Shown piece after piece: positions 1 to 6,372 of a stretch of DNA of 9,594 bases. Every line of letters begins with the position of its first letter. Position 1 is the stretch's first letter. The translations under genes and the position numbers were made by a program. The notes under the pieces were generated by a model that saw only the letters and a program-made list of their open reading frames with translations, did not search any database and was not told where the DNA came from. Origin of the DNA: Planctomycetota bacterium (GTDB taxonomy: Bacteria; Planctomycetota; Phycisphaerae; Sedimentisphaerales; SG8-4); assembly GCA_030607345.1 (NCBI GenBank), contig JAUWKC010000032.1:1-9594 (forward strand), written 5' to 3'.

Positions 1-2
1 CC

Positions 3-923
3 GGCTGGGGCGACTGCGTTGATGAGTACTACACGATATATCCGGACTCCATAGGTGTTCGCAAGGCAACAATACGCAGCGGCTCACCTCTGAAGGACTG
101 GATAGAGTATCAGGAAGGTATTGTCGTCAATCAACCGGGAACAATACCGGAAGACAACATGAACTACGATGCGGTCAGTTTCGCAAACCTCAAAGGCGAA
201 AGCAAAACTTACGAATGGACCAAAGACGGCGGACCTTCGCTGCGCAACCCGCCGGAGGAGCCCTGCATTCAGGTAATCAACTTCAAGAACCCTTACAAGC
301 CCTTTAGTGTTGTTAATCCGGACGGCGTCAGAATCAAGGTCTACGGCGGCCACGGTCACGGTTCGTACTTCAACTGGTGGAATCACTGGCCGGTCGCCCA
401 GGAAAAATCAGACACGACCGAGGCTACCAGCGCCGACAGACCTTCGCACTCCTCGCTTACTCACATCGAGTGGAAACAGTACTCGCAGGATGGAATATCG
501 AGAACATGGATTATGCTCAATGGCATGACCAATAAGCCCGCCGGCGAGCTTGCGCCGCTGGGCAAGTCCTGGCTCTATGCTCCGGAACTCAAACTGAAAA
601 AGGACGGTGCGAAATTTGTCAGCGAGGGTTATGACCAGACCCAGCGAGCGTGGCTGCTCGTGTGCCGCAAGACCAGCCAACCATCGAGGCTCAAGTTCTC
701 GCTGGCAGCAACCAAAGACTCACCGGTGATGAATCCTGCATTCGTCATCAAGAACTGGGGCCCGGCCGATGCCTCTCTGATAGTAAACGGCAAAAAGATA
801 CCGCCAGGCAGGGACTACCGCCTCGGGCACCGCAGAACCGTTACAAGCAGTGACCTGATTGTCTGGTTCAAGACCGAAGCAACGCAGCCCGTTAATGTTG
901 TACTGTCGCCTGTCAGCCGCTGA
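3..923 (+). CDS. C-terminal part of an unrecognised, probably secreted protein (5' truncated)
   Basis: The frame is open from the left edge, so the gene starts outside the window and about 306 C-terminal residues are visible; it ends in TGA at 921-923. An internal ATG at 159 is unlikely to be the start because the frame before it reads as ordinary protein (for example DEYYTIYPD, visible residues 7-15, and VVNQPGT). The protein is rich in Trp, Tyr, Asn, Gly and Pro, including a HGHGSYFNWWNHWP stretch, and has no obvious membrane segment. This composition suits an extracellular beta-rich protein that binds or processes carbohydrate. I do not recognise a catalytic motif or a named family. It lies upstream of a sulfatase and fucose gene set on the same strand, so a role in the same polysaccharide pathway is plausible. 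That role is inferred from context only. The 312-base gap after it suggests a separate transcript. Confidence 0.8.
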   Translation, partial: GWGDCVDEYYTIYPDSIGVRKATIRSGSPLKDWIEYQEGIVVNQPGTIPEDNMNYDAVSFANLKGESKTYEWTKDGGPSLRNPPEEPCIQVINFKNPYKPFSVVNPDGVRIKVYGGHGHGSYFNWWNHWPVAQEKSDTTEATSADRPSHSSLTHIEWKQYSQDGISRTWIMLNGMTNKPAGELAPLGKSWLYAPELKLKKDGAKFVSEGYDQTQRAWLLVCRKTSQPSRLKFSLAATKDSPVMNPAFVIKNWGPADASLIVNGKKIPPGRDYRLGHRRTVTSSDLIVWFKTEATQPVNVVLSPVSR

Positions 924-931
924 TACGGCGC

Positions 932-949
932 CGACAGACATCCCTGTCG
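932..949 (+). other. Small hairpin after the first gene, possible weak terminator
   Basis: CGACAG (932-937) and CTGTCG (944-949) form a 6-bp stem with a 6-base loop, 8 bases after the stop codon at 921-923. The sequence that follows, TTACCGGG, lacks a T tract, so this is not a convincing intrinsic terminator. It could act as a 3' mRNA-stabilising hairpin or be chance. Confidence 0.25.
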
Positions 950-1072
950 TTACCGGGTGAATCTTCGGTATTCTTTGTGCAAGTGTTCCTTCGGGCGGCA
1001 GGAAAGCCTTTGGCCGAGCACGTGTTTTTGCCGTTTTGCAGTGGTTTTGCGCCGGCCTGGCAGCCCAAAATC

Positions 1073-1087
1073 TTGCCGCAGCGGCAA
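1073..1087. promoter_or_regulatory. Perfect 15-bp palindrome, candidate operator
   Basis: TTGCCGCAGCGGCAA is perfectly symmetric around a single central A, with 7-base arms. It lies about 150 bases upstream of the symporter ATG, in non-coding DNA. A dimeric repressor or activator site is the simplest reading. If transcribed, it could also fold as a 6-bp stem with a CAG triloop. A single TTGCCG half-site lies 45 bases upstream at 1028-1033. No regulator gene is in the window, so the cognate protein is unknown. Confidence 0.4.
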
Positions 1088-1179
1088 CATTTCGCTGGAC
1101 AGGACCGGCCTGTCGTGTTAATAACGTCCCTAAAACTCGGACTTAGAATCAGCAGGTATGTTGGCGGTTTGTCTGAGTA

Positions 1180-1209
1180 TTGAGCTTGGCCGGATGCAAC
1201 CAGTATTCT
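1180..1209 (+). promoter_or_regulatory. Weak sigma70-like promoter candidate for the symporter
   Basis: TTGAGC (1180-1185) and TATTCT (1204-1209) are separated by 18 bases and match the -35 and -10 consensus at 4 of 6 positions each. Transcription would start near 1216, giving a leader of about 20 bases that just includes the ribosome binding site. Spacing and location fit, but the match is poor and the bacterial group may use different promoter rules. Confidence 0.22.
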
Positions 1210-1219
1210 TGTCTTAATT

Positions 1220-1226
1220 GGAAAGG
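1220..1226 (+). promoter_or_regulatory. Ribosome binding site that decides the symporter start
   Basis: The purine run GGAAAGG (1220-1226) lies 9 bases before the ATG at 1236. The longest open frame could begin at a TTG at 1218, but that codon overlaps this run and would leave the ATG-ATG pair at 1236-1241 internal. The Shine-Dalgarno position therefore supports ATG 1236, or possibly 1239. Confidence 0.65.
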
Positions 1227-1235
1227 GCAATCAAT

Positions 1236-3167
1236 ATGATGTTGGCGGGAATAGGAATCTCCGGATTTGACCTCGGTGTTATCATCGCCTACCTGCTCGG
1301 TATTATGATTATCGGGATATGGGTGGGCTACAGAAGACACGCTACAAGCCAGCAATACTTTCTGGCAGGAAAGTCGCTGGGCTGGTTCAGCATAGGTGCG
1401 GCACTGTTTGCTTCGAACATCTCGACCATTCATCTGGTCGGACTGGCCGCATCTGGCGCCGACGTGGGACTGGTAATCGGAAACTTCGAGTGGATGGCAT
1501 CTTTCTGCCTTATCATACTGGGACTTGTATTTGCGCCGTTCTATTTCAGAAGCAAAATCTCTACCCTGCCGGAGTATCTGGAAAAAAGGTACAGCGGCAC
1601 AGCCCGAACGTGCCTGGCCTTTGTGGCAATTACCGGCGCCTTGCTGATACACATAGGCATTAGTCTTTTCGCCGGTGCCAAGCTCTTCGGGAGCTTTGTG
1701 AACATCAGCGTCATAAATTCGATTCTGATTATCTCCGTCGTGACCGTCATCTACACGGTCCTCGGCGGGCTTAAGGCGGTGGTCGTTACCGAAACGATTC
1801 AGGCGTTCCTGCTGATTGGAGGAGCCATCCTGATTACCGTCCTCGGCATCCACTACCTGCCGAACTGCGGCATCCACAACTACTCCGACTTTACCGCCCA
1901 GATTAAAAGCGGTCAGATGAGTATGGTTCATTCGATTACGAACAATAAGGGTCATCTCAACGAATACTCATGGCTGGCGGTACTGCTCGGATACCCCGTG
2001 CTGGGAATCTGGTATTGGTGCTCCGACCAGACGATAGTGCAGCGTGTGCTGGGCTCCAAAAGCCGGCGCGACTCGCAAAACGGCGCCCTTTTTGCCGGAT
2101 TTCTCAAGATACTGCCCGTGTTCCTGCTGGTCTTCCCGGGCGTTCTCGGTTACCTGATGTTCAAGAACAACCAGATAATTCTTCCGCTTAAGAAGGAGGT
2201 CAGGCAAAAAGCCATCGAGAAATTCCTTAATCACCGGAGTGTTACGAAGGTGAGCGAACAAGAGGGCGAATTGGTGCTTAGATTAGAGGATGAAGAATTA
2301 GCGCTGCAGCAGGACAATGAAAAGTGGATTCTGAAAAAAGGAACCGCGAGTATCCTGCCTCCGAGGTTCAAGAACCTGGCGGTAGCTTTGCTAATCGAAA
2401 GTGGAGATTACGAAAAGCAAGACGATATGCTCGACTACAATGAGACGCTCGGGGCAATGATAATAAAGCTGGTTCCCGAGGGAGTGAGGGGGCTGTTGGT
2501 TGCCGGGCTTCTGGCTGCGCTGATGAGCACTATCGCCGCTGCGCTGAATAGTTGTGCGACCTTGATATCCGTCGATATCGTCAAACGTGTGTGGCCCCAG
2601 ACGAAAGACCAGGGGCAGGTCCTTATCGGCAGAATCAGCACCGCCGTTGTTATGGTACTGGCGATGCTCTGGTCCACCCAAGGCGACCAGTTCGGCACCA
2701 TATTCGAGGCAATAAACAAAATTCCGATGATATTCGCGCCGGCGGTAACTACGGTCTTCCTGCTCGGCGTCTTCTGGAAACGAGGAACAAACAAAGCCTG
2801 CCTTACCACGTTTGCGGTCGGCTGCGCGGCGGGATTAATCTACTTCGTTATAGATATGCCCGTAGTCGGCAAGGCCATCTTGGCGGCACCCCGAGATGGA
2901 TTCGCAGGCATAGTGACCGACCCGATGCAGGGCCTCGGAATACCGTTTATGCTGGTAGGACCCATATTGTGCGCGATGTGCATCGTAATCTATGTGTTTG
3001 TTAGTCTCGCAACGCCAAAGCCGGCGCCGCAAAAACTCGAAAACGTCTGCTGGGACCATCCCCTTCAGGCAATTAAGCAGGGTAGGCTTACCGGTGCGGG
3101 CGACCCGCGAATGATAGCCTTGTACTTGTTCATCGCGATGGTCGTATTGTACCTCATCTTCCATTAA
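1236..3167 (+). CDS. Sodium:solute symporter (SSS/SGLT family) with a hydrophilic insert
   Basis: This 643-residue inner-membrane protein should import a sugar or related solute with Na+. It shows the SSS pattern: a first membrane segment at about 10-30, a conserved YFLAGKSLGW region (41-50), the family motif TLPEYLEKRY (110-119), a WYWCSDQTIVQRVLG segment (259-273), and LLAALMSTIAAALNS (425-439). By family knowledge, the Ser-Thr pair at 431-432 in that last segment corresponds to the Na2 site. Many further hydrophobic helices run to the C-terminus, ending at about 625-643. A charged, mostly hydrophilic stretch of about 80 residues (roughly 320-398, bases about 2193-2429) interrupts the usual short loop before the DYNETLGAMI element. 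FucU follows after 47 bases, which suggests fucose or a fucose oligosaccharide as cargo, but the substrate is inferred from context. The start ATG is chosen by the ribosome binding site at 1220-1226. Confidence 0.93.
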   Translation: MMLAGIGISGFDLGVIIAYLLGIMIIGIWVGYRRHATSQQYFLAGKSLGWFSIGAALFASNISTIHLVGLAASGADVGLVIGNFEWMASFCLIILGLVFAPFYFRSKISTLPEYLEKRYSGTARTCLAFVAITGALLIHIGISLFAGAKLFGSFVNISVINSILIISVVTVIYTVLGGLKAVVVTETIQAFLLIGGAILITVLGIHYLPNCGIHNYSDFTAQIKSGQMSMVHSITNNKGHLNEYSWLAVLLGYPVLGIWYWCSDQTIVQRVLGSKSRRDSQNGALFAGFLKILPVFLLVFPGVLGYLMFKNNQIILPLKKEVRQKAIEKFLNHRSVTKVSEQEGELVLRLEDEELALQQDNEKWILKKGTASILPPRFKNLAVALLIESGDYEKQDDMLDYNETLGAMIIKLVPEGVRGLLVAGLLAALMSTIAAALNSCATLISVDIVKRVWPQTKDQGQVLIGRISTAVVMVLAMLWSTQGDQFGTIFEAINKIPMIFAPAVTTVFLLGVFWKRGTNKACLTTFAVGCAAGLIYFVIDMPVVGKAILAAPRDGFAGIVTDPMQGLGIPFMLVGPILCAMCIVIYVFVSLATPKPAPQKLENVCWDHPLQAIKQGRLTGAGDPRMIALYLFIAMVVLYLIFH

Positions 3168-3214
3168 TGTCGGGCCGAACCAAGCACTCGCAGCTAAAGT
3201 AAAGGACCCAAGAA

Positions 3215-3646
3215 ATGCTCAAAGGAATATCTCCGCTGCTGAGTCCCGAACTGCTGGCGCTATTGAGCCGAATGGGTCACGGCGATGAAATCGTGCTGGC
3301 AGATGCCCATTTCCCCGGTGAAAGCTGCAACGACTATGTGCTGCGAGCAGACGGCCTCAGAATCGCTGACCTGCTCGACGCCGTTCTGCCGCTTTTCGTG
3401 CTGGATGCTTACGTTGACGAACCTCTGATTATGATGAAGGCCGAGCCCGGCGATACGCTCGACCCGGCCGTGGAGAATGCTTACCGCGCCGCGATTGACA
3501 GGCACGCGCCGGACGCGCCGCCAATCGCTCGAATCGGCAGATTTGACTTTTACGAACGCACAAGAGGGGCCTTTGCCGTTGTTATGACGGGCGAAACCGC
3601 CAAGTACGGTAACATAATTCTGAAAAAAGGCGTAACGCCTGTGTGA
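3215..3646 (+). CDS. fucU: L-fucose mutarotase (FucU/RbsD family)
   Basis: This 143-residue cytoplasmic enzyme interconverts the alpha and beta anomers of L-fucose so that the next enzyme receives the form it uses. The protein matches FucU over its whole, typical length. It starts [14 protein letters not shown], carries the GHGDEI element with His22 (the proposed catalytic His in FucU), then ADAHFP with Asp30, RADG (44-47), EPGDTLDP (77-84), RFDFYER (109-115) and the [16 protein letters not shown] tail (125-140). FucU is favoured over the related RbsD because of these elements, especially the FYER and KYGN blocks, though activity on other pyranoses such as ribose cannot be excluded. The start has an AAAGGA ribosome site at 3201-3206. 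It lies 47 bases after the symporter on the same strand, so the two are probably co-transcribed. This gene is the clearest clue to the substrate of the locus. Confidence 0.93.
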   Translation: MLKGISPLLSPELLALLSRMGHGDEIVLADAHFPGESCNDYVLRADGLRIADLLDAVLPLFVLDAYVDEPLIMMKAEPGDTLDPAVENAYRAAIDRHAPDAPPIARIGRFDFYERTRGAFAVVMTGETAKYGNIILKKGVTPV

Positions 3647-3701
3647 TTTTTGCGGCCCGCCCGCGTGACAACCGACGCCTTGAAGGGACCGACCTTGTCG
3701 T

Positions 3702-3741
3702 CTGGCTGGAAATACAGTCATCGACGTCCTGCTGGCTGGAA
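3702..3741 (+). repeat. Direct repeat pair CTGGCTGGAA, 30-base period
   Basis: CTGGCTGGAA occurs at 3702-3711 and again at 3732-3741. A 30-base period is close to three turns of B-DNA, so two protein units could bind on the same face. The pair lies 57-96 bases upstream of the dehydrogenase start. It could be a tandem activator site or a chance duplication. Confidence 0.45.
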
Positions 3742-3743
3742 GT

Positions 3744-3768
3744 TATGTGTTCAAAATCAATATGTGTT
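3744..3768 (+). repeat. Direct repeat pair TATGTGTT, 17-base period
   Basis: TATGTGTT occurs at 3744-3751 and 3761-3768 within an AT-rich patch 30-54 bases before the dehydrogenase start. The position suits a promoter or regulator site. With only 8 bases per copy in AT-rich DNA, chance is possible. Confidence 0.35.
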
Positions 3769-3797
3769 AATTCAGGACACGAAAGAAAGGTTTAGTT

Positions 3798-4820
3798 ATG
3801 AGACAGGCAATAATGATAGAACCGGGCAAAATTGAATTCAGGGAGGTCCCCGAGCCCAAGGCCGGGCCGGGCGAAATTCTGCTGCGAATCAAGCAAATCG
3901 GCGTATGTGGCTCCGATATCCACGTCAACCACGGCAAGCACCCTTTCACCTCTTATCCCGTGGTTCAGGGCCACGAGTTTTCAGCCGAGGTCCAGGCCAT
4001 CGGCGAAGGCGTCACCGGTATCAAACTCGGCAGCAAAGCTACCGCCAGGCCCCAGCTTGTCTGCGGTAAGTGCAGGCCCTGCCGGCGCGGTGATTATAAC
4101 ATCTGCGACGTCCTCAAGGTCCAGGGCTTCCAGGCCCCCGGCTGCGCCCAGGATTTGTTCGTGACAACCACGGATAGAATCGTGCCGCTGCCGGACTCAT
4201 TGACCTTCGAGCAGGGAGCGCTGGTCGAACCCGCGTCGGTTGCCGTGCACTCGACCGGACGAGCCCCGAATTTAACCGGCAAGAACGTCGTCGTGCTCGG
4301 CGCAGGACCTATCGGAAACCTTGTCGCCCAGGTGGCGCGCTGCCGCGGCGCCGCCAACATCCTGATTACCGACCTCAGTGACTTCAGACTCGACATTGCC
4401 GGGAAGTGCGGCATCGTCAATACCTCGAACGCCTCGAAAGAATCCCTGGAACGTGCCTCGAAACGTGTGTTCGCAGATGAAGGTTTCGATGTCGCATTCG
4501 AGGCGGTCGGCGTCGAAGCGACAATGGACGCCGCCATCCGGAATATCCAGAAGGGTGGTTCCATCGTGGTTCTCGGCGTCTTCGAGGAGAAACCACATAT
4601 CGATATGTCGATAGTAGGCGACCGCGAGCAGACCATCATCGGGACCTTGATGTATAAGCACGAAGATTATGTAAAGGCCGTCGAACTTATCGCCGGCGGT
4701 GACATAATTACAGAACCCCTGGTGACAAAACATTTTCCTTTTGACAAGTATCCCGACGCATACAAGTTTATCGACGAGCAGGGTGACAAGACCCTCAAGG
4801 TTATGATTGATTTGGACTAA
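3798..4820 (+). CDS. Zinc-dependent medium-chain alcohol/polyol dehydrogenase
   Basis: This 340-residue cytoplasmic oxidoreductase of the MDR superfamily most resembles the sorbitol, threonine and sugar-acid dehydrogenase branch. Catalytic zinc ligands are Cys37 (GVCGSDIH), His59 and Glu60 (GHEF), with Glu144 in LVEPASVAVH. The structural zinc site is Cys89, Cys92, Cys95 and Cys103. The Rossmann motif GAGPIG is at 168-173, and Asp192 at the end of the second strand points to NAD rather than NADP. Length is normal for the family. The ATG at 3798 has an AAAGG ribosome site at 3786-3790. It follows FucU and precedes sulfatase 1 by only 6 bases, so it probably acts on a sugar, polyol or sugar acid released by the pathway. 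L-fucose or a fucose-derived acid is a reasonable guess. The exact substrate cannot be read from the sequence. Confidence 0.9.
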   Translation: MRQAIMIEPGKIEFREVPEPKAGPGEILLRIKQIGVCGSDIHVNHGKHPFTSYPVVQGHEFSAEVQAIGEGVTGIKLGSKATARPQLVCGKCRPCRRGDYNICDVLKVQGFQAPGCAQDLFVTTTDRIVPLPDSLTFEQGALVEPASVAVHSTGRAPNLTGKNVVVLGAGPIGNLVAQVARCRGAANILITDLSDFRLDIAGKCGIVNTSNASKESLERASKRVFADEGFDVAFEAVGVEATMDAAIRNIQKGGSIVVLGVFEEKPHIDMSIVGDREQTIIGTLMYKHEDYVKAVELIAGGDIITEPLVTKHFPFDKYPDAYKFIDEQGDKTLKVMIDLD

Positions 4821-4826
4821 GGTTCT

Positions 4827-6338
4827 ATGAACAGACGCGACTTTCTTAAAACCGCCGGCTTGGGTGCAGCTTCGCTGATAACGCCGGGTTGTCTGCGCAG
4901 CGGCCCCGTATCGGCAAAGAAACCGGCGCCGCCGACCAATATCGTCTTTATTATGGCCGATGATATGGGCTACGGTGACGTCCGCTGCTACAACCCACAG
5001 TCGAAAATCCCTACGCCGAATATGGATGCCCTGGCCGACCAGGGCGTGCGTTTTACCGATGCCCACAGTCCATCGGCGGTCTGCACGCCTACCCGCTACG
5101 GCGTGCTGACAGGCCGATACTGCTGGCGAACACGGCTCAAAAAGGGGGTACTAAACGGCTTTTCAAGGCCCTTGATTTCTGGCGACCAGTTGACTGTAGC
5201 CGAGCTGCTCAAAGAACACGGCTACCGGACCGCCTGCATCGGCAAGTGGCATCTTGGCGTGGGCTGGCAGTCCGCCGACGGAAAACCTCTCAATGATTCG
5301 GCACGCGCCGAGCGCGTCGATTTCACCAAGCCGATTACCGACGGGCCGAACCAGCACGGCTTCGATTATTCGTTTATTACCGCTGCCTGCTCAACGGTCG
5401 ATTCTCCATACGTATTTATTGAAAACGGTAAATGCACCGCTCAGCCGACAGCGACAATGGTCAGGACCGGCCCTGTAACAATCTTCGGAAGCCGGTCCGG
5501 GCCGATGGTGCCCGGCTGGTCGAACGAAGATGTTGACCTCACCTATGTTGAAAAAACGCGCCGGTTTCTGAAGCAGCATAAACAAAAATATCCCGCTAAG
5601 CCGTTTTTTGTTTACCTGCCGCTCTCGGCGCCGCACGCACCTTGGCTGCCGCCGGATTTTGTCAAAGGTCAAAGCGGCACTGGACCACGAGGCGACCTGG
5701 TTGTATTGGTGGACTGGTGTGTAGGCCGAGTGCTTGACGCCCTCGAACAACTCGGATTCAGTAATAACACGCTTGTCATTGTCACCAGTGACAACGGACC
5801 CCGCATCGGCAAAAATGGGCACAAATCGGCCGGCGACTTTCGTGGTTATAAATCGCACGTATGGGAGGGCGGTCATCGGATACCCTTCATCGTACGCTGG
5901 CCCGGCAAGACCAAACCCGCAACCCAGACCAGCCGGCTTATTTGCCTGAGCGACCTGATGGCCACGTGTGCAGCCATTGTCGGAGCGCCACTGCCGAATA
6001 ACGCGGGCCAGGATAGTTTTAACATCCTGCCGGCATTATTAGACGAGAAACCTGATAAGCCGGTCCGCAACCACATAATAAGCCACTCCTCGAAAGGCGT
6101 TTTTGCTATAAGACAGGACAACTGGAAGCTGATTCTCGATACAAAGGCCTCCGGCGGCTGGGTCGGCCCCTGGGACAGCAGCCCAAAACCAGGCTCACCG
6201 GGACAGTTGTACAACCTTGCGGACGACCCGTATGAGAAAAACGACCTGTGGGATAAACATCCGCAGATTGTCAAGCGCTTAACGGGACTGCTGGAAAAGA
6301 TAAAGGCGCAGGGTTACAGCAGAGATTTGAAGATTTAA
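4827..6338 (+). CDS. Exported sulfatase 1 (formylglycine type, S1 family)
   Basis: This 503-residue hydrolase should remove sulfate esters from a carbohydrate. The leader MNRRDFLKTAGLGAASL is Tat-like and ends TPGC, so a lipoprotein anchored at Cys22 is possible, though the lipobox is not canonical. Sulfatase metal and active-site elements are in order: Asp45-Asp46 (MADDMGYGD), Cys86 in CTPTR (the residue to be converted to formylglycine, with Arg90), GKWHLG (139-144, His142), SAPHAPW (267-273, His270), SDNG (321-324), and a Lys342 region followed by WEGGHRIPFIVRWPG. The tail LYNLADDPYEKNDL is typical of S1 sulfatases. The VCTPTRYGVLTGRY context resembles arylsulfatase A-like members, but I cannot assign a subfamily or the sulfate position. 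It begins 6 bases after the dehydrogenase stop with AAGG at 4819-4822. A maturase (FGE or anSME) must be encoded elsewhere. Confidence 0.94.
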   Translation: MNRRDFLKTAGLGAASLITPGCLRSGPVSAKKPAPPTNIVFIMADDMGYGDVRCYNPQSKIPTPNMDALADQGVRFTDAHSPSAVCTPTRYGVLTGRYCWRTRLKKGVLNGFSRPLISGDQLTVAELLKEHGYRTACIGKWHLGVGWQSADGKPLNDSARAERVDFTKPITDGPNQHGFDYSFITAACSTVDSPYVFIENGKCTAQPTATMVRTGPVTIFGSRSGPMVPGWSNEDVDLTYVEKTRRFLKQHKQKYPAKPFFVYLPLSAPHAPWLPPDFVKGQSGTGPRGDLVVLVDWCVGRVLDALEQLGFSNNTLVIVTSDNGPRIGKNGHKSAGDFRGYKSHVWEGGHRIPFIVRWPGKTKPATQTSRLICLSDLMATCAAIVGAPLPNNAGQDSFNILPALLDEKPDKPVRNHIISHSSKGVFAIRQDNWKLILDTKASGGWVGPWDSSPKPGSPGQLYNLADDPYEKNDLWDKHPQIVKRLTGLLEKIKAQGYSRDLKI

Positions 6339-6372
6339 CGGAACAAAAGACAAATCAAGCTGAGGATAATGT

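Larger units (their letters stand above)
924..1235. other. Intergenic region upstream of the symporter operon
   Basis: This 312-base stretch separates the unassigned gene from the symporter. It holds a small hairpin just after the stop codon (932-949), a perfect 15-bp palindrome (1073-1087), a lone TTGCCG half-site (1028-1033) and a weak sigma70-like promoter just before the symporter. Short frames with non-ATG starts exist on both strands (plus 977-1183 from GTG, minus 913-1230 from TTG), but they show no recognisable domain. The minus frame has no supporting ribosome site that I can see, and the plus frame starts right after TATTCTTT with no Shine-Dalgarno. I read the region as regulatory and non-coding. 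No known riboswitch class is recognisable in it. Confidence 0.55.
3647..3797. other. 151-base intergenic region with two direct-repeat pairs
   Basis: This is the largest gap inside the plus-strand gene run. Its left part is GC-rich and its right part (about 3743-3775) is AT-rich. It contains two separate pairs of direct repeats, listed individually. No convincing -35/-10 pair or intrinsic terminator was found. The layout suggests that the dehydrogenase and downstream genes may have their own promoter here. Confidence 0.45.

Noticed and set aside
159..923. Treating ATG 159 as the start of the first gene
   Set aside because: The same frame continues without a stop to the left edge and reads as protein with plausible motifs, and no good ribosome site precedes 159. 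The gene is truncated by the window instead.
1020..1090. Possible riboswitch, suggested by GC-rich stems and a CAGTGG element
   Set aside because: The conserved boxes and helix order of the cobalamin or other known riboswitches could not be matched, and the region lies far from the start codon.
977..1183. Plus-strand frame of 68 codons in the intergenic region
   Set aside because: It has a GTG start with no ribosome binding site and no recognisable features, and competes with an overlapping minus frame. Non-coding is the simpler reading.
913..1230. Minus-strand frame of 105 codons with a Cys cluster resembling a zinc-binding motif (CPAKCCRCGKILGC)
   Set aside because: It starts with TTG, overlaps the 3' end of the first gene and the symporter ribosome site, and the Cys spacing matches no known finger. 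A genome search for repeats of this peptide would reopen it if several copies were found.
1149..1955. Minus-strand open frame of 268 codons opposite the symporter
   Set aside because: The translation is hydrophilic and compositionally odd with no recognisable motif, while the plus strand encodes clear SSS family elements over the same bases. It is a shadow frame.
4272..5066. Minus-strand open frame of 264 codons spanning the dehydrogenase/sulfatase junction
   Set aside because: It runs antisense across two genes with intact family motifs and has no domain of its own. The length is explained by the GC-rich codon use of the plus-strand genes.
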